64,000 nt of DNA, from positions 1 through 64,000 of IMG/VR virus record IMGVR_UViG_3300036819_000087; one strand, written 5' to 3'. The DNA comes from a virus. Made by a program: the position numbers and the translations under genes. Shown in pieces: positions 63,411 through 64,000 of the stretch. The notes beneath the pieces were generated by a model. That model did not search any database. It was not told the DNA's origin and saw only the letters and a list, made by a program, of their open reading frames with translations. Each line of letters begins with the position of its first letter. Positions within the stretch are counted from its first letter, which is position 1.

Positions 63411-63694
63411 AGGCGCCCACGCGCGGGCTCTGCCGCCGGGAGCGTGCTGACCCGCGCGTGGGTCTCGGGCCTGGCCAGCCAGCGGAACGGCATTCCGCCG
63501 ACTCCACCCACCCACGGGAGCCTCTGACACAGGCCCGCGGGCTGGCCGGGCCCCACGGGTGAACCGCTTGTGCCCGGACAGGGCGCCGCGTATCGTCCGG
63601 GTTACGAGGCATCGACGGTGACCCCTTTACCCCAAGGGGGGGTTGTCCGCACGCCGCGCCGCTGAGGAAACGCGGGCCTCACACCTCAGCCGAG
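63411..63694. other. Intergenic region without a supportable gene
   Basis: About 284 nt. Contains CG-rich dispersed repeats (GCGCCCACGCGCGGG, CCCGCGCGTGGG near 63415-63465, a partial inverted pair that may act as terminator of the methyltransferase) and no credible open frame with a ribosome-binding site. Confidence 0.5.
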
Positions 63695-63727
63695 AAGGCC
63701 GCCAGTTACCCCCGTACTGGCGGCCTT
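63695..63727. terminator. Perfect 12-bp hairpin
   Basis: AAGGCCGCCAGT, loop TACCCCCGT, ACTGGCGGCCTT. Bidirectional shape; lies 40 bp upstream of the miniprotein gene and may end transcription from the left. Confidence 0.6.
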
Positions 63728-63766
63728 CCGCCGTCGTTGTCACCCCCCGCCAGTACCGTCCGGGCC

Positions 63767-63943
63767 ATGGATGCTCCCGCGCCGGTTCCCGTGGCCGACC
63801 TGGCCGACTTGGACACTGATGTCCTGTGCGGTGAGTGCGGGGCGCTGAAACGGTGGCGGCTCCGCGCCGTGCTGACCGGCTGCCCTGAATGCGACGTGGT
63901 GGTCGCGCGTCTACTGGCCGCCGCTGCCCGCCTGGTCCGGTGA
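63767..63943 (+). CDS. 58-residue zinc-ribbon miniprotein
   Basis: ATG 63767. VADLADLDTDVLCGECGALK, RWRLRAVLTGCPECDVVVAR. Two C-x-x-C pairs separated by about 18 residues form a typical zinc ribbon, followed by an Ala/Leu helix. The start is preceded by a hairpin and a weak site. Function unknown. Confidence 0.55.
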   Translation: MDAPAPVPVADLADLDTDVLCGECGALKRWRLRAVLTGCPECDVVVARLLAAAARLVR

Positions 63944-64000
63944 CGGGACCGGGGTGGGCTGGCCGTCCTGGCCACGGCCGCCACGGTGATGGCGGCCGTG

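Noticed and set aside
62301-63530. Minus-strand open frame of 409 codons opposite the methyltransferase
   Set aside because: Antisense to a protein with an intact methyltransferase signature; composition is typical of a shadow.

Overview
The window is very GC-rich, uses GTG starts freely and packs its genes into overlapping ATGA/GTGA junctions. WhiB, DUF2637/SpdB-like, TraB/FtsK-like and HutC/GntR proteins and a PF04672-type methyltransferase all point to a filamentous or other high-GC actinobacterium (Streptomyces, Actinomadura or Frankia-like; genus not resolvable here). Nearly the whole window looks like one mobile element that combines a siphophage virion module with a Streptomyces-type conjugative-plasmid module, i.e. 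a prophage or phage-plasmid chimera. No integrase, relaxase or replication initiator was recognised, and the element continues past the left edge.

Late (virion) module, about 41.3 kb down to 1, mostly minus strand. In transcription order: small and large terminase (41304 to 39309); a run of small coupled genes (36976 to 33402); a portal protein fused to an ADP-ribosyltransferase (ART) domain (32812); a tagged protein of unknown function (29433); a tagged kinase-like protein (28490); a MuF-ART protein (27108); a Nudix protein (25318); another tagged protein (23903); a set of probable virion surface or tail proteins including an SGNH hydrolase and a 742-residue repeat protein (22502 to 17009); a 1210-residue protease/scaffold protein; the major capsid protein; three tandem decoration-like proteins; an orphan ParB-like protein; neck proteins; the major tail protein; the G/GT tail chaperones with a clear CCCAAAC -1 frameshift site; a gp10-like protein; and the N-terminus of the tape measure protein. 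Five of these proteins share a small domain with the signature GPxGYxHGW, and several carry predicted effector enzymes. This is the most interesting system in the window.

Moron-like cassettes sit on the plus strand inside the late module (3480-5704, 8281-8655, 16554-17101, 32850-33360, 37058-39007, 41403-41657). Several have their own palindromic operators and terminators, and two encode Phd/YefM-like proteins.

Transfer and regulatory module, 43.4 to 62.2 kb. The minus-strand part encodes a ParB-methyltransferase fusion, excisionase-like HTH proteins, an HNH protein, a RapZ-C-like protein, a lipoprotein, a DUF2637 membrane protein, the TraB/FtsK-like translocase, two cell-wall hydrolases (transglycosylase, NlpC/P60), WhiB and many small genes. 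A divergent plus-strand part begins with a HutC-family GntR repressor and a GNAT protein, then a five-gene operon (59804-62177) behind an inverted-repeat operator. A perfect 17-bp-arm terminator at 62203 closes it. The right end (62349 on) carries an S-adenosylmethionine-dependent methyltransferase and a zinc-ribbon miniprotein that may already belong to the host.

Two translation-initiation signatures run through the element: AGGAGCTGTGTGGC at capsid and tail genes, and ACAACCGAGGAG at accessory and early genes.
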